Below, piece after piece: positions 1-8,404 of a stretch of DNA of 36,291 nt; position 1 is the first letter of the stretch, and every line of letters starts with the position of its first letter. A program made the position numbers and the translations under genes. A model generated the notes under the pieces. The model saw only the letters and a list, made by a program, of their open reading frames with translations, did not search any database and was not told where the DNA came from. The stretch is from JAAYJR01 sp964563975 (GTDB lineage: Bacteria > Bacteroidota > Bacteroidia > Bacteroidales > Prolixibacteraceae): the NCBI GenBank assembly GCA_964563975.1, contig CAZLZJ010000020.1:1-36291 (forward strand), written 5' to 3'.

Positions 1-1113
1 ATGAAAATTATATTTTTTTGTTTGACCTTTTTGTTAACAAGTTTTCTTTCGGGAGCACAAAATCCGGGTGGCTCTATTCGCACTATCAAGGGAAGAGTTC
101 TGGATCACTTTACAAATGAGCCTGTTGCTTTTACAAATATCAGTATATCAGACACATTTTATGGTACCGCAAGTGATGAAAATGGAAATTTCGAGTTAAA
201 GATTCCTGAAGAAATGGTCTCTGCGCAAATATCTTTTTCAGCAGTAGGCTATAAAAGAGATGATTTTTCAGTTGCAACACTTATCAATCGCGAATATAAT
301 ATAATCAAGTTGGAGCCTCACTCTTATGAAATAGAAAATATTGATGTTGAAGCTACTTCAAAAGTTTTGATGACAATTCTCCGGATGGCTTCAGAAAATA
401 TTCCCCACAATTTTCCGGGAGGGCCACTAAACATTTTTGCTGAGTATATAAATGAAAAGATTGTTAACGATTCTCTGAGCTTTGAGCAGCATGCTGAAAT
501 AGAGATCTACGATAAGACCGGTTATAGAAACCCTTCTGTTTTAGATGAATTTAAGATGCGGAAATATAAAATCAGGAAAGACAAACCTGATTATAGTTTT
601 TCTTCAGGTATAATGAATATGGATGAATTGCTGAGGCTTGACTGGGTACGTTCTTCCTCTTCCGTGCTTAATCCCTCTCTTTCAGGTAATTTTAATCTTG
701 CTCTTGAAGATGAACCTCTTATTGAGGGCAAATCAGCCTGGGTTATTGCATTTTCGTCAGATAACCCTGATATAGCCGGATCAGGTGATTATCATGCCGT
801 CTCTTTTAATGGTAAAATCACAATTCTTAAAGAGAACTATGCTGTTGTAAAAATTGAGGGACATGGCGAATCTGCTAAGCAAAACCGGCAGGGGAGATTT
901 CTTGCAGCAGCAGACGGCAATTCAGACCACTTAATTGATGTTTCATATAACTTTTTTGTGACTTATGAAGGTTTTAATCCTGACAGGATTATTCTTAATA
1001 AAACTTATCAGTCAGGCGGGAAGGGAGTTAAAGAAGAGACTATCCTTATTGTTCACCGGGTTAGCGGAAGTAAAACAGAGGAGATTGCCACAAGAGACTA
1101 TTTTGCCGACTGA
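1..1113 (+). CDS. Exported carboxypeptidase-regulatory-like domain protein
   Basis: A 370-residue protein of unknown specific function. Residues 1-19 form a hydrophobic signal peptide ending in SGAQ. Residues about 28-105 look like a carboxypeptidase-regulatory-like beta-sandwich (TIKGRVLDHFTNEPVAFTNI, then GTASDENGNFEL and VGYKRDDF), the fold that begins many Bacteroidota outer-membrane and periplasmic proteins. The remaining 260 residues are polar and beta-rich, with no motif I recognise. The ATG is the first base of the window, so the ribosome-binding region is not visible, but the signal peptide directly after it supports this start. The 3' end overlaps the convergent downstream gene by 16 bp. 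A periplasmic or outer-membrane location is inferred from the signal peptide and domain. Confidence 0.8.
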   Translation: MKIIFFCLTFLLTSFLSGAQNPGGSIRTIKGRVLDHFTNEPVAFTNISISDTFYGTASDENGNFELKIPEEMVSAQISFSAVGYKRDDFSVATLINREYNIIKLEPHSYEIENIDVEATSKVLMTILRMASENIPHNFPGGPLNIFAEYINEKIVNDSLSFEQHAEIEIYDKTGYRNPSVLDEFKMRKYKIRKDKPDYSFSSGIMNMDELLRLDWVRSSSSVLNPSLSGNFNLALEDEPLIEGKSAWVIAFSSDNPDIAGSGDYHAVSFNGKITILKENYAVVKIEGHGESAKQNRQGRFLAAADGNSDHLIDVSYNFFVTYEGFNPDRIILNKTYQSGGKGVKEETILIVHRVSGSKTEEIATRDYFAD

Positions 1114-1865
1114 TTCTTTTTTTGCACCTTATATATTGCAAAATATTCTATTATTGCACTTCTTACTTCATATTCAGTAGCTGTGTAGGGGAGGATATTC
1201 TGAGCGTTAAACCACACCATAAAAGTATCTGCATTAGCTTCATTAAGCCCGGTTATCTCCATAACAACCTTTTTATTGTAATTTTTTGAATGCATCTCCC
1301 AATGCTTTTCCAGCATCATTGCCTCACGGACTTCCCTTTTCTCTTTTTCCCGGCGGCTGAGGTAGTATTGCCAATATGAAACAGGATTAAAAATTGCTGA
1401 CAATACGGAGGGCTTTTCATTGAAAGCATCACCTCTCAATTCAGTGGGAATATCGGTTGGCTTACCTGTTCCCAGATCATGCGAAACTTTTGGTTTGTCA
1501 CCGGGGATGTCCACCTCTTCTATTAAATAATTTATGGGAGTCATTATATAGGTAAGTATCTCCTGTTCTTTATAGTCTGCCGGAATCTTTAAGATTTTTT
1601 TTTGAAATCCCACTGAAGTTACTTCAAGACTGTCAACATTAAGCATTTCAAATGAAAAATATCCTTCTAAATTTGTTATGGTTCCGCTGTGGGTCCGGTG
1701 GTTTATAATATTTGCATAAGGCACGGCGCTACTGTCGGCTGCATTGATTATTCTGCCTTTGAGCCTTATAATAATAGGATCGGTCAGCAACGGATCATCC
1801 TGCGCCTGCCCTTGCCGGCTTATTAGAAGAAGTAAAATAAATCCGGTATAAGCAAAAAACCTCAT
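1098..1865 (-). CDS. Exported carboxypeptidase-regulatory-like domain protein
   Basis: A 255-residue exported protein of unknown role. It has a signal peptide (residues 1-21, ending GQAQ), then a carboxypeptidase-regulatory-like domain at about 33-110 (RLKGRIINAADSSAVPYANI, GTITNLEGYFSF, SVGFQKKIL). A charged helical C-terminal half follows, containing SYWQYYLSRREKEKREVREA. It shares the domain type with the gene at 1-1113 but is otherwise different. It starts 3 bp after the valS stop on the same strand, so it is probably co-transcribed with valS. Its last 16 bp overlap the facing gene. No catalytic motif is visible. Confidence 0.8.
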   Translation of the reverse strand: MRFFAYTGFILLLLISRQGQAQDDPLLTDPIIIRLKGRIINAADSSAVPYANIINHRTHSGTITNLEGYFSFEMLNVDSLEVTSVGFQKKILKIPADYKEQEILTYIMTPINYLIEEVDIPGDKPKVSHDLGTGKPTDIPTELRGDAFNEKPSVLSAIFNPVSYWQYYLSRREKEKREVREAMMLEKHWEMHSKNYNKKVVMEITGLNEANADTFMVWFNAQNILPYTATEYEVRSAIIEYFAIYKVQKKNQSAK

Positions 1866-1868
1866 ATT

Positions 1869-4499
1869 TTATTTTATTGATGCTATACGCTTTTCAAGTA
1901 CTTTTATTTTTGCTTCAGCATCGGCTTGTTTGGCTTTTTCTCTGTCGATTACCGCCTGGGGGGCATTGGCTACGAATTTTTCATTATTAAGCTTTGTCAT
2001 TACTGATTTTAGAAATCCCTGTGCATATACAAGCTCCTTTTTAAGTTTTTTCTTTTCTTCACCGGTATCGACAGATGAAGAAACTGAAATATAAAAGTTG
2101 GTGGATTTAACTCTGAAAGAGGTTGCCCCGGGCTCCTCTTTATTGCTTATCTCTATTTTCGACAGATTACCAAGTTTTATTATTATAGCTTCAAGTGAAG
2201 GTTCATAGCCTTTGTCGCCTTGCTGCACTTTCATAACCAACTTATCTCTGACAGGAACTCCGTTATGTTTTCTGACTGTACGGATACCTGCAACCACCTC
2301 TTTTACATTTTCAAAGGCATTTAGCAACTCTTCACTGTATGTTGCCGCTTTTGGTATGGTGCTAACCATTATACTATCTCCGTCATCTCTTTTTTGTAGT
2401 AATTGCCAGATCTCTTCCGTTATAAATGGCATAAACGGGTGCATCAATTTCAGAAGCTTTTCGAATAGCTTTGTTACCTCATTATAGGTTTTAATGTCGA
2501 TCGGGGTTTTGTAAGGGGGTTTGACAATTTCCAACAGCCATCCGGAAAAATCATCACGGACCGTATTGTAGATGGTCATAAGAGCTTCAGAGATACGAAA
2601 CTGTTTAAACTGCACTTCAAGAGTTTCAATAACCAGTTCAAGTTTGTTGGAAAACCATTCAATTGCCCGCATTGAATAATCAGGCTGTTCTGATTTGTCA
2701 GATACCTCCCAGTTTTTTACCAAGCGAAAAGCATTCCATATTTTTGTGGCAAAGCCGGCTCCCTGCTGCGGCAGACTTTCATCAAACAGGAGGTCGCCGC
2801 CTGCCGGCGAGCATAGTAACATACCCACCCGCACTCCGTCAGCGCCATATTTGCTGATCAATTCAAGAGGATCAGGTGAATTGCCCAGCGACTTGGACAT
2901 CTTGCGGCGAAGGTTATCTCTGACCATACCCGTAAAGTATACATTTTTAAAAGGATACTCTTTATTATATTCATATCCTGAGATTATCATCCTGGCAACC
3001 CAGAAAAAGATAATGTCCGGTGCAGTCACTAAGTCGCTTGTAGGATAGTAGTAGTTGATGTCGGGGTTATCCGGATTGTTAATTCCGTCAAAAACAGAGA
3101 TTGGCCAAAGCCAGCTTGAGAACCATGTATCCAGAACATCCTCATCCTGTTTAAGGTCATTAAGGGAAATGCTCATATTTCCTGTCTCTTTTCGTGCTGC
3201 TTCAAGTGCCTTTTCAGCTGTTTCTGCGCAGAAATATGTGCTGTCATTCAGGTAATAGACCGGTATCTGATGCCCCCACCAAAGCTGGCGGCTGATACAC
3301 CAATCTTTAATATTACTCATCCAGTGACGGTAAATATTTTTGAATTTAGATGGATAAAATCTGATATTGCCGTTAAGCACATTTTCAAGCGCCGGTTTAA
3401 CCAGCTCTTCCATTTTCAGAAACCATTGTACCGATAATTTGGGCTCTATGACTACATCAGTGCGTTCTGAGTAACCGACTTTATTTTTATACTCTTCAAT
3501 TTTTTGAAGATTTCCCTCTTTTTTTAGTTTAGGGACAATTTTTTCGCGGACATCAAAACGGTCGTAACCAATAAAGATTTCTGCTTTTTCACTTAATGTG
3601 CCGTCATCATTAAAAATATCTATAACCGGCAGGTTGTGCCGTAAGCCTATTTCATAGTCATTTATATCGTGAGCAGGGGTTATTTTCAGGCAACCGGTAC
3701 CAAATTCCATATCTACAAATTTGTCTTCAATTATTGGCACTGATCTGTTAATCAGGGGTACCAGTACTCTTTTTCCCATAAGACAGCGAAATCTTTTATC
3801 TGCCGGATTCACACATACGGCAGTATCGCCCAATATGGTTTCAGGCCTGGTGGTAGCAACTGTAACAAAACCCTCTTCTCCTTCAATTTTATAATTTATA
3901 TAATAAAGTTTTGAATTTACCTCCTTATAAATTACCTCTTCATCAGAGAGAGCGGTTTTTGCTGCAGGGTCCCAGTTAACCATTCTTACTCCTCTGTATA
4001 TATATCCTTTATTGTAGAGGTCTGTAAATACTTTTATTACCGATTTGCTGCGTACCTCATCCATGGTAAAAGCTGTCCTGTCCCAGTCGCACGATGCCCC
4101 CAACTTCTTTAACTGTTCAAGTATTATCCCGCCATGCTTATGAGTCCAGTCCCATGCATGTGTCAGAAACTCCTCCCTGGTAAGGTTATGTTTGCTGATT
4201 CCTTCGCTTTCGAGCTTATTGACAACTTTTGCTTCAGTAGCAATTGAAGCATGGTCAGTACCCGGAACCCAACAGGCATTTTTCCCGGTCATCCGTGCAC
4301 GCCTGATTAAAATGTCCTGAATAGTATTGTTCAGCATATGTCCCATATGTAACACACCTGTTACATTTGGAGGCGGGATCACTATTGTATATGGCTCACG
4401 CCTGTCGGGTTCAGAGTGAAAAAAATTATTATCTGACCAGTATTTGTACCATTTCTCTTCAACATTAGCAGCGTTATACCTGCTTGGTATCTTCATCAT
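1869..4499 (-). CDS. valS: Valine--tRNA ligase
   Basis: Cytosolic class I aminoacyl-tRNA synthetase that charges tRNA-Val, 876 residues, the normal size for bacterial ValRS. The HIGH signature is HMGH at residues 51-54 within PPPNVTGVLHMGH. The CP1 editing domain occupies the region around ATTRPETILGDTAV (215-228) and GTGCLKITPAHD (267-278). CISRQLWWGHQIP lies at 401-413 and the KMSKS loop at 533-537. The C-terminus has an anticodon-binding domain followed by a lysine/glutamate-rich coiled-coil arm, as in other ValRS. Two adjacent ATG codons open the gene (MMKIPSRYN), so the start could be 4499 or 4496. A TATTTTTG box 25-32 bp upstream is a plausible promoter. The exported protein at 1098-1865 follows closely and may share its transcript. 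Confidence 0.98.
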   Translation of the reverse strand: MMKIPSRYNAANVEEKWYKYWSDNNFFHSEPDRREPYTIVIPPPNVTGVLHMGHMLNNTIQDILIRRARMTGKNACWVPGTDHASIATEAKVVNKLESEGISKHNLTREEFLTHAWDWTHKHGGIILEQLKKLGASCDWDRTAFTMDEVRSKSVIKVFTDLYNKGYIYRGVRMVNWDPAAKTALSDEEVIYKEVNSKLYYINYKIEGEEGFVTVATTRPETILGDTAVCVNPADKRFRCLMGKRVLVPLINRSVPIIEDKFVDMEFGTGCLKITPAHDINDYEIGLRHNLPVIDIFNDDGTLSEKAEIFIGYDRFDVREKIVPKLKKEGNLQKIEEYKNKVGYSERTDVVIEPKLSVQWFLKMEELVKPALENVLNGNIRFYPSKFKNIYRHWMSNIKDWCISRQLWWGHQIPVYYLNDSTYFCAETAEKALEAARKETGNMSISLNDLKQDEDVLDTWFSSWLWPISVFDGINNPDNPDINYYYPTSDLVTAPDIIFFWVARMIISGYEYNKEYPFKNVYFTGMVRDNLRRKMSKSLGNSPDPLELISKYGADGVRVGMLLCSPAGGDLLFDESLPQQGAGFATKIWNAFRLVKNWEVSDKSEQPDYSMRAIEWFSNKLELVIETLEVQFKQFRISEALMTIYNTVRDDFSGWLLEIVKPPYKTPIDIKTYNEVTKLFEKLLKLMHPFMPFITEEIWQLLQKRDDGDSIMVSTIPKAATYSEELLNAFENVKEVVAGIRTVRKHNGVPVRDKLVMKVQQGDKGYEPSLEAIIIKLGNLSKIEISNKEEPGATSFRVKSTNFYISVSSSVDTGEEKKKLKKELVYAQGFLKSVMTKLNNEKFVANAPQAVIDREKAKQADAEAKIKVLEKRIASIK

Positions 4500-4523
4500 T
4501 TGAATTAAATAAAATTAGAGGCA

Positions 4524-4531
4524 CAAAAATA
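4524..4531 (-). promoter_or_regulatory. Candidate Bacteroidota -7 box upstream of valS
   Basis: On the minus strand this reads TATTTTTG, a full match to the TAnnTTTG consensus of Bacteroidota sigma factor promoters. A TTTA at 4551-4554 sits 19 bp upstream as a possible weak -33 element. The box is 25 bp from the valS start. No transcript evidence is available here. Confidence 0.5.
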
Positions 4532-4573
4532 GAAAAAACGCAGCAATTGTTAAAGAGATAAGTTAAAAGTTAC

Positions 4574-5305
4574 TTAAAACTGCCATTCTATATCTTCCAT
4601 GGCAATTGTTATACACTGGATATTGTAGTCTTTGTTTGTTGTTGCTCCTGTTTCATATAAAATTGCCAGTACTTCAAGGCGGCAGTTGTCACCTGTTTCC
4701 GGCATTTTGTCAGTGCCTGCCCAGCCATCATCAGTAATGCTGAATGCATACTCTTTTTTATTGTCGGCTAATTGGGGGCTTAGAAATATTATTTCTTCCG
4801 AATCGTTGTAAAGCCGAACCCTGTAATTATCAGCTCCGGCAGCAGTTTCCCAGAAAACCTGTACTTGTGAACTTTCAAATTTTATCGAATCGATAGAGAC
4901 AACAACTATCTCTTTATCTTCCAGAACATCACTGACTTTGAAAGGCGGCTCCCCTTCCTGGGTGCTTTTTATAGTAAACTCATAAGTTCCGGATTTCGGA
5001 AATTCAGGTATATAATCTCCCATTTCAGGGAATGAGTTGAATATTTGCGGATTAATATTATCTTTTTCAAGATTCAGGGAATATCCTTCCGGTCCTTCTA
5101 CCGTTACCGATTCAAGCTCTTTATTTCCAAAAACCCAGAATGCAAGAGCATATTTTTCTTCTCCCGATTCTGATATTTTTTGAATGAAGACATCCGGTAA
5201 CGCATCAAGGATGGGTGGCTCGGGATCACCAATACAAGAAACCATAAGTAAAGGTGTAAAAACTAATGTTTGTAAAACTCTTAAAATTGTTTTTTTCTTT
5301 TTCAT
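4574..5305 (-). CDS. Putative lipoprotein with a fibronectin-III-like region
   Basis: A 243-residue protein I cannot assign to a function. It starts MKKKKTILRV and has a hydrophobic segment ending in the lipobox LMVSC, with Cys24 as the likely lipidation site, so an envelope lipoprotein is predicted. Residues about 140-185 contain VFWETAAGADNYRVRLYND, which resembles a fibronectin type III strand pattern (W...AdnYrVrly). The first half looks like another beta-rich domain. It is transcribed in the same direction as valS but separated by 74 bp containing the valS promoter candidate, so it is probably a separate unit. Lipoprotein assignment is fairly sure. The fold is inference. Confidence 0.72.
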   Translation of the reverse strand: MKKKKTILRVLQTLVFTPLLMVSCIGDPEPPILDALPDVFIQKISESGEEKYALAFWVFGNKELESVTVEGPEGYSLNLEKDNINPQIFNSFPEMGDYIPEFPKSGTYEFTIKSTQEGEPPFKVSDVLEDKEIVVVSIDSIKFESSQVQVFWETAAGADNYRVRLYNDSEEIIFLSPQLADNKKEYAFSITDDGWAGTDKMPETGDNCRLEVLAILYETGATTNKDYNIQCITIAMEDIEWQF

Positions 5306-5429
5306 TCGTTAAAAATTTTATGATTTATTAAAAATTACCATCATTTATGCATCTTCTTAAAACTATCCGACAGCTATCGCACTTATAAAGGAATTGATGC
5401 CTGCTTTAAATAAAGGGTTGCGTAGAGTG

Positions 5430-6326
5430 TTAATTTTTTTTGAATACATAAATAAGTGAGCTGCATTTCTGATAATCAAAAAGGCTTGTAAACCAAGAAA
5501 TTGCTCCAATAAAAAAACCTTTTAAAAATGGTATTTTCGAACCTTTATATTTTTCACTTAAAATTGAGATATAGAAAGAGTCTAAGGGCATCTTTTTTAT
5601 TTTGATCAGCTTTAGTTTCTGCCCGGCTCCAAAAAGTTCTACCTGTTTAGGGCCGAAATGCCATATATGTCGTGGAACATCATAAGCAGCCCAAAAATTT
5701 TTATAATATCCGGCATCGTAAGAATCACTGTTGGGTAATGCTGCAATAATGACTCCGTCGTCTCTTAATAACCTGATAAGCTGTTGTATATACTCATTGG
5801 GATTATATATATGTTCCAGTACATGCCACAGGGTTATTATATTGAACTGTTGTTTTGCAAATGTTTTAATTTCAAGGGGAGTATCAATATGAAGGTTGTG
5901 CTTTTCTGTGGCAAATTTTCTGGCATTTTCACTTTTTTCTGTTCCTGAAACTCTCCATCCGTGATTTGCCATCTCTTTAAGAAAAAATCCTGTTCCTGCC
6001 CCTATATCTAAAATTGAGCCTCTTTTTTTTCCCGATATCTTCTCTGCAAATCTCCTTTTATTTCCAAGCATATATTTGCGGGCTGCATGATATAAAAGAT
6101 TTGTAAAACCTTTTGAAGTATTTGAATGCGAAATATACTCTTCCGACTGATAATATCTATCTGCCTTCTCTTCAGACTCAATATTAGCGGTAAATTTTAA
6201 TCCGCAATTTTCACACTTCATTATTTCAAACTGTTCATCTGTAATAAAGTGATCTTTGCATATAATAAATAATTTGAATTTAGTGCCCTCACAGACCGGG
6301 CAAATATCTATGGTGAATTTTTGCAT
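5430..6326 (-). CDS. Class I SAM-dependent methyltransferase with N-terminal zinc ribbon
   Basis: A 298-residue methyltransferase of the Methyltransf_23 type. An N-terminal zinc ribbon is suggested by two CxxC pairs, Cys9/Cys12 (CPVC) and Cys38/Cys41 (CENC). The SAM-binding motif I is ILDIGAGTG at 105-113, and WHVLEHIYNP further on fits the usual motif III/post-motif region. The C-terminus has a hydrophobic stretch (FLKGFFIGAISWFTSLF) that could lie at the membrane. Such enzymes often sit in surface-polysaccharide loci, but no sugar gene is adjacent here, so the substrate is unknown. It lies 37 bp downstream of the SIMPL-domain gene on the same strand, so the two may be co-transcribed. Confidence 0.85.
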   Translation of the reverse strand: MQKFTIDICPVCEGTKFKLFIICKDHFITDEQFEIMKCENCGLKFTANIESEEKADRYYQSEEYISHSNTSKGFTNLLYHAARKYMLGNKRRFAEKISGKKRGSILDIGAGTGFFLKEMANHGWRVSGTEKSENARKFATEKHNLHIDTPLEIKTFAKQQFNIITLWHVLEHIYNPNEYIQQLIRLLRDDGVIIAALPNSDSYDAGYYKNFWAAYDVPRHIWHFGPKQVELFGAGQKLKLIKIKKMPLDSFYISILSEKYKGSKIPFLKGFFIGAISWFTSLFDYQKCSSLIYVFKKN

Positions 6327-6363
6327 ATTATGATATCTGACAGGATTGCAGCTTCCTGCAAAA

Positions 6364-7068
6364 CTATTTAATTTTAAATCTTGCAGTAACCTGGTATGAT
6401 ACAGTGATATTTTTTATCTGATCGACACTTTCCTGGGCAGCACCTGTATCTGCCATCACACTTTTCATCAAATAAGGCCGGAAAAAGCCATCGTCCACCT
6501 CATTTATCAATAGTACTTCACCAAGCTCTTCATCAAGACTTTCGACAAGGTAGGCCGCTTTATTTCTTGCATCTTTCAGGGCGTCTCTTTTAACCTGATT
6601 TCTATAGTTGTTTATTTCCGAATGGCTTAGCTCACCAATATTCAGATATTTGATTCCTTTTGCATCCAGCAGAGAACTAAGCTGATTAATTTTTTTGAAA
6701 TCATCTATTTTCACTTCAAGCTGTTTGCTGAAAAGGAACTCTTTCCCTTTTTGCCGCCAGTAGTTCCCTATGCCGTATACTTTGATATCCTCTTTTTGAA
6801 TACCTGCTTTTTGTAAACTTTTTATCAGATTATCTTCAATTTCCGAAAGCGGAACTTTGGTCTTATAGTCTTCAGGTTTCTTATTTTTTTGAAATTCCTC
6901 TTTCCAATACTCTTCTATCCCAATAAAGAGTTTCATTTCATCAGGCTCAATTTCCATTTCAGCACTTCCCCTGACTTCGATATAACGGATATTATCTTTT
7001 GATTGTGCCCATCCCTGAATATTTATCAGCAAAAAGGCAGATATTATAAAATATTTTAAAAAGTTCAT
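6364..7068 (-). CDS. SIMPL (DUF541) domain periplasmic protein
   Basis: A 234-residue exported protein with a signal peptide at 1-21 (ending GWAQ). The SIMPL/DUF541 domain starts at YIEVRGSAEMEIEPDEMKLFIGIEE and runs to the end. It includes the typical AxxxAxxKAxxLVESL-like helix (RDALKDARNKAAYLVESLDEELGEVLLI) and the closing strand VSYQVTARFKI. Proteins of this family are periplasmic or cell-surface. Their biochemical role is poorly defined and has been linked to stress resistance in some bacteria. It is followed by the methyltransferase gene and preceded by queA, all on the minus strand. Family assignment is confident; function is not known. Confidence 0.85.
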   Translation of the reverse strand: MNFLKYFIISAFLLINIQGWAQSKDNIRYIEVRGSAEMEIEPDEMKLFIGIEEYWKEEFQKNKKPEDYKTKVPLSEIEDNLIKSLQKAGIQKEDIKVYGIGNYWRQKGKEFLFSKQLEVKIDDFKKINQLSSLLDAKGIKYLNIGELSHSEINNYRNQVKRDALKDARNKAAYLVESLDEELGEVLLINEVDDGFFRPYLMKSVMADTGAAQESVDQIKNITVSYQVTARFKIK

Positions 7069-7103
7069 TTTTTTGGTTAGAATATAATATTAACTATTTC
7101 TTG

Positions 7104-8153
7104 CTAAATGATAAGCATGGCATCACCGTAGGTTCCGAAGCGGTAATTTTTTTTGATGGCAACCTGGTAAGCTTCCATAACAAAATCATATCCTCCAAAA
7201 GCTGCTACCATCATCAAAAGGGTAGAGTAGGGCAAATGAAAATTGGTAGCCATCCGGTTAGCTACGCTAAACTCATATGGAGGGAATATAAATCTATTAG
7301 TCCAACCTTCAAAAGGTTTCAGCATGCCCTGTGTTGATACGGAGCTTTCAAGAGTTCGCATAACAGTTGTGCCAACTGCGCAAACATTCTTTTTCAGTAT
7401 TTTTGCATTGTTAACGATATTACAGGTCTCTTCTTTTATCCATATCTGTTCCGAATCTACTTTATGCTTAGTAAGGTCCTCTACATCAACACTTCTGAAA
7501 TTCCCCAGCCCGACATGGAGTGTTACAAAAGCAAATTCGGCACCTTTAATTTCTAATCTTTTTAGCAGCTCGCGGCTAAAATGTAGTCCAGCAGTTGGAG
7601 CGGCAACAGCACCTTCGTGTTTTGCAAAAATGGTCTGATAACGTTCTTTATCTTCAGGTACCACCGGTCTGTTAATAAATTTTGGCAGGGGAGTGACGCC
7701 AAGGCTGTAAAGGGTCTTTTTAAATTGATCGTAATGACCGTCAAAAAGAAAACGCAATGTTCTTCCGCGAGAAGTGGTATTGTCTATCACCTCAGCTACC
7801 AACAGGTCATTTTCACCAAAATAGAGCTTATTGCCTATGCGGATTTTTCTTGCGGGGTCCACCAATACATCCCATAGCCTTTGTTCCCTGTTCAGCTCTC
7901 TTAAAAGAAATACTTCAATCTCGGCTCCTGTTTTTTCCTTATTACCGTGAAGCCGGGCAGGGAAGACTTTCGTGTCGTTAAATACAAATACATCCTGACT
8001 ATCAAAATAATCGATTATATTTTTAAATGATTTGTGCTCTATTGTTTTGTTTGCCCGGTCCAGCACCATCAGTTTAGACTCATCCCTGTTTTCTGCCGGA
8101 TGTAAAGCAATCTTTTTTTCATCTAAGTCAAATTTGAATTTCGATAGTTTCAT
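7104..8153 (-). CDS. queA: S-adenosylmethionine:tRNA ribosyltransferase-isomerase
   Basis: QueA transfers and isomerises the ribose of SAM onto 7-aminomethyl-7-deazaguanine in tRNA, making epoxyqueuosine at the wobble position of Asp, Asn, His and Tyr tRNAs. It is 349 residues, as expected. Family blocks are visible: N-terminal MKLSKFKFDLDEKKIALHPA, then DVFVFNDTKVFPARLHG, GAEIEVFLLRE, APTAGLHFSRELL, HVGLGNFR and the C-terminal YGDAMLI. The frame stays open 16 codons upstream of this ATG, but the family begins at the MKLSKF position, so 8153 was chosen. It ends the DUF3098-uppP-truB-queA group. A dispersed repeat copy (8189-8250) lies between truB and queA, so queA may be separately controlled. 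Confidence 0.97.
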   Translation of the reverse strand: MKLSKFKFDLDEKKIALHPAENRDESKLMVLDRANKTIEHKSFKNIIDYFDSQDVFVFNDTKVFPARLHGNKEKTGAEIEVFLLRELNREQRLWDVLVDPARKIRIGNKLYFGENDLLVAEVIDNTTSRGRTLRFLFDGHYDQFKKTLYSLGVTPLPKFINRPVVPEDKERYQTIFAKHEGAVAAPTAGLHFSRELLKRLEIKGAEFAFVTLHVGLGNFRSVDVEDLTKHKVDSEQIWIKEETCNIVNNAKILKKNVCAVGTTVMRTLESSVSTQGMLKPFEGWTNRFIFPPYEFSVANRMATNFHLPYSTLLMMVAAFGGYDFVMEAYQVAIKKNYRFGTYGDAMLII

Positions 8154-8404
8154 ATTATTTAAATTAATTATTTTCAATGGTATCACACAGCCTGCCCGCA
8201 CATATTTTAATCATCCTCCTGGTTCCCGATTTCAATAGGGATGCTCGTTTCAGAAGTTTAATTTTTTTATGGTTGTTAGTTTAATATCAGCAGGACTTTT
8301 ATGAAATAAAAAGTCGTCGGAGCTAAATTTGCAGGTTTGCTTAATTGTTGCATGAACGTTTCTAATAAACATAATTTTCCGAATTATAAATTACGAAAAA
8401 AAAG
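8154..8404. other. 251-bp truB-queA spacer, no convincing gene
   Basis: This spacer is unusually long for the truB-queA junction. It holds repeat copy A and a 40-codon minus-strand ATG frame (8372 to 8250) that shows no recognisable domain and no clear ribosome-binding site. I regard that frame as chance. No full TAnnTTTG box was found ahead of queA. Confidence 0.5.
8189..8250 (-). repeat. Dispersed palindromic repeat, copy A (upstream of queA)
   Basis: Read on the minus strand, it contains GCATCCCTATTGAAATCGGG, then AACCAGGAGGATGATTAAAA, then TATGTGCGGGCAGGCTG. Over about 48 columns it matches copy B (10280-10337) at roughly 80% with two single-base gaps (counted by eye). The core is an 18-nt near-palindrome with one mismatch (TCCC.ATT / AAT.GGGA). 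It ends about 36 bp before the queA ATG and points the same way as queA. Confidence 0.6.

Noticed and set aside
2663..3255. Several open frames opposite valS.
   Set aside because: They are antisense to conserved synthetase sequence, have no domain similarity and are explained by codon bias of the real gene.
5368..5379. Near-palindrome CGACAGCTATCG upstream of the lipoprotein gene, considered as a fourth copy of the dispersed repeat.
   Set aside because: The palindrome is of similar style, but the flanks do not match copies A, B or C, and it is only 12 bp.
7757..8238. Plus-strand frames overlapping queA and the repeat.
   Set aside because: Antisense shadows of queA; no signal or domain.
8250..8372. 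A 40-codon minus-strand ATG frame in the truB-queA spacer.
   Set aside because: No domain, no clear ribosome-binding site, ends at the edge of repeat copy A; a frame this length is expected by chance.
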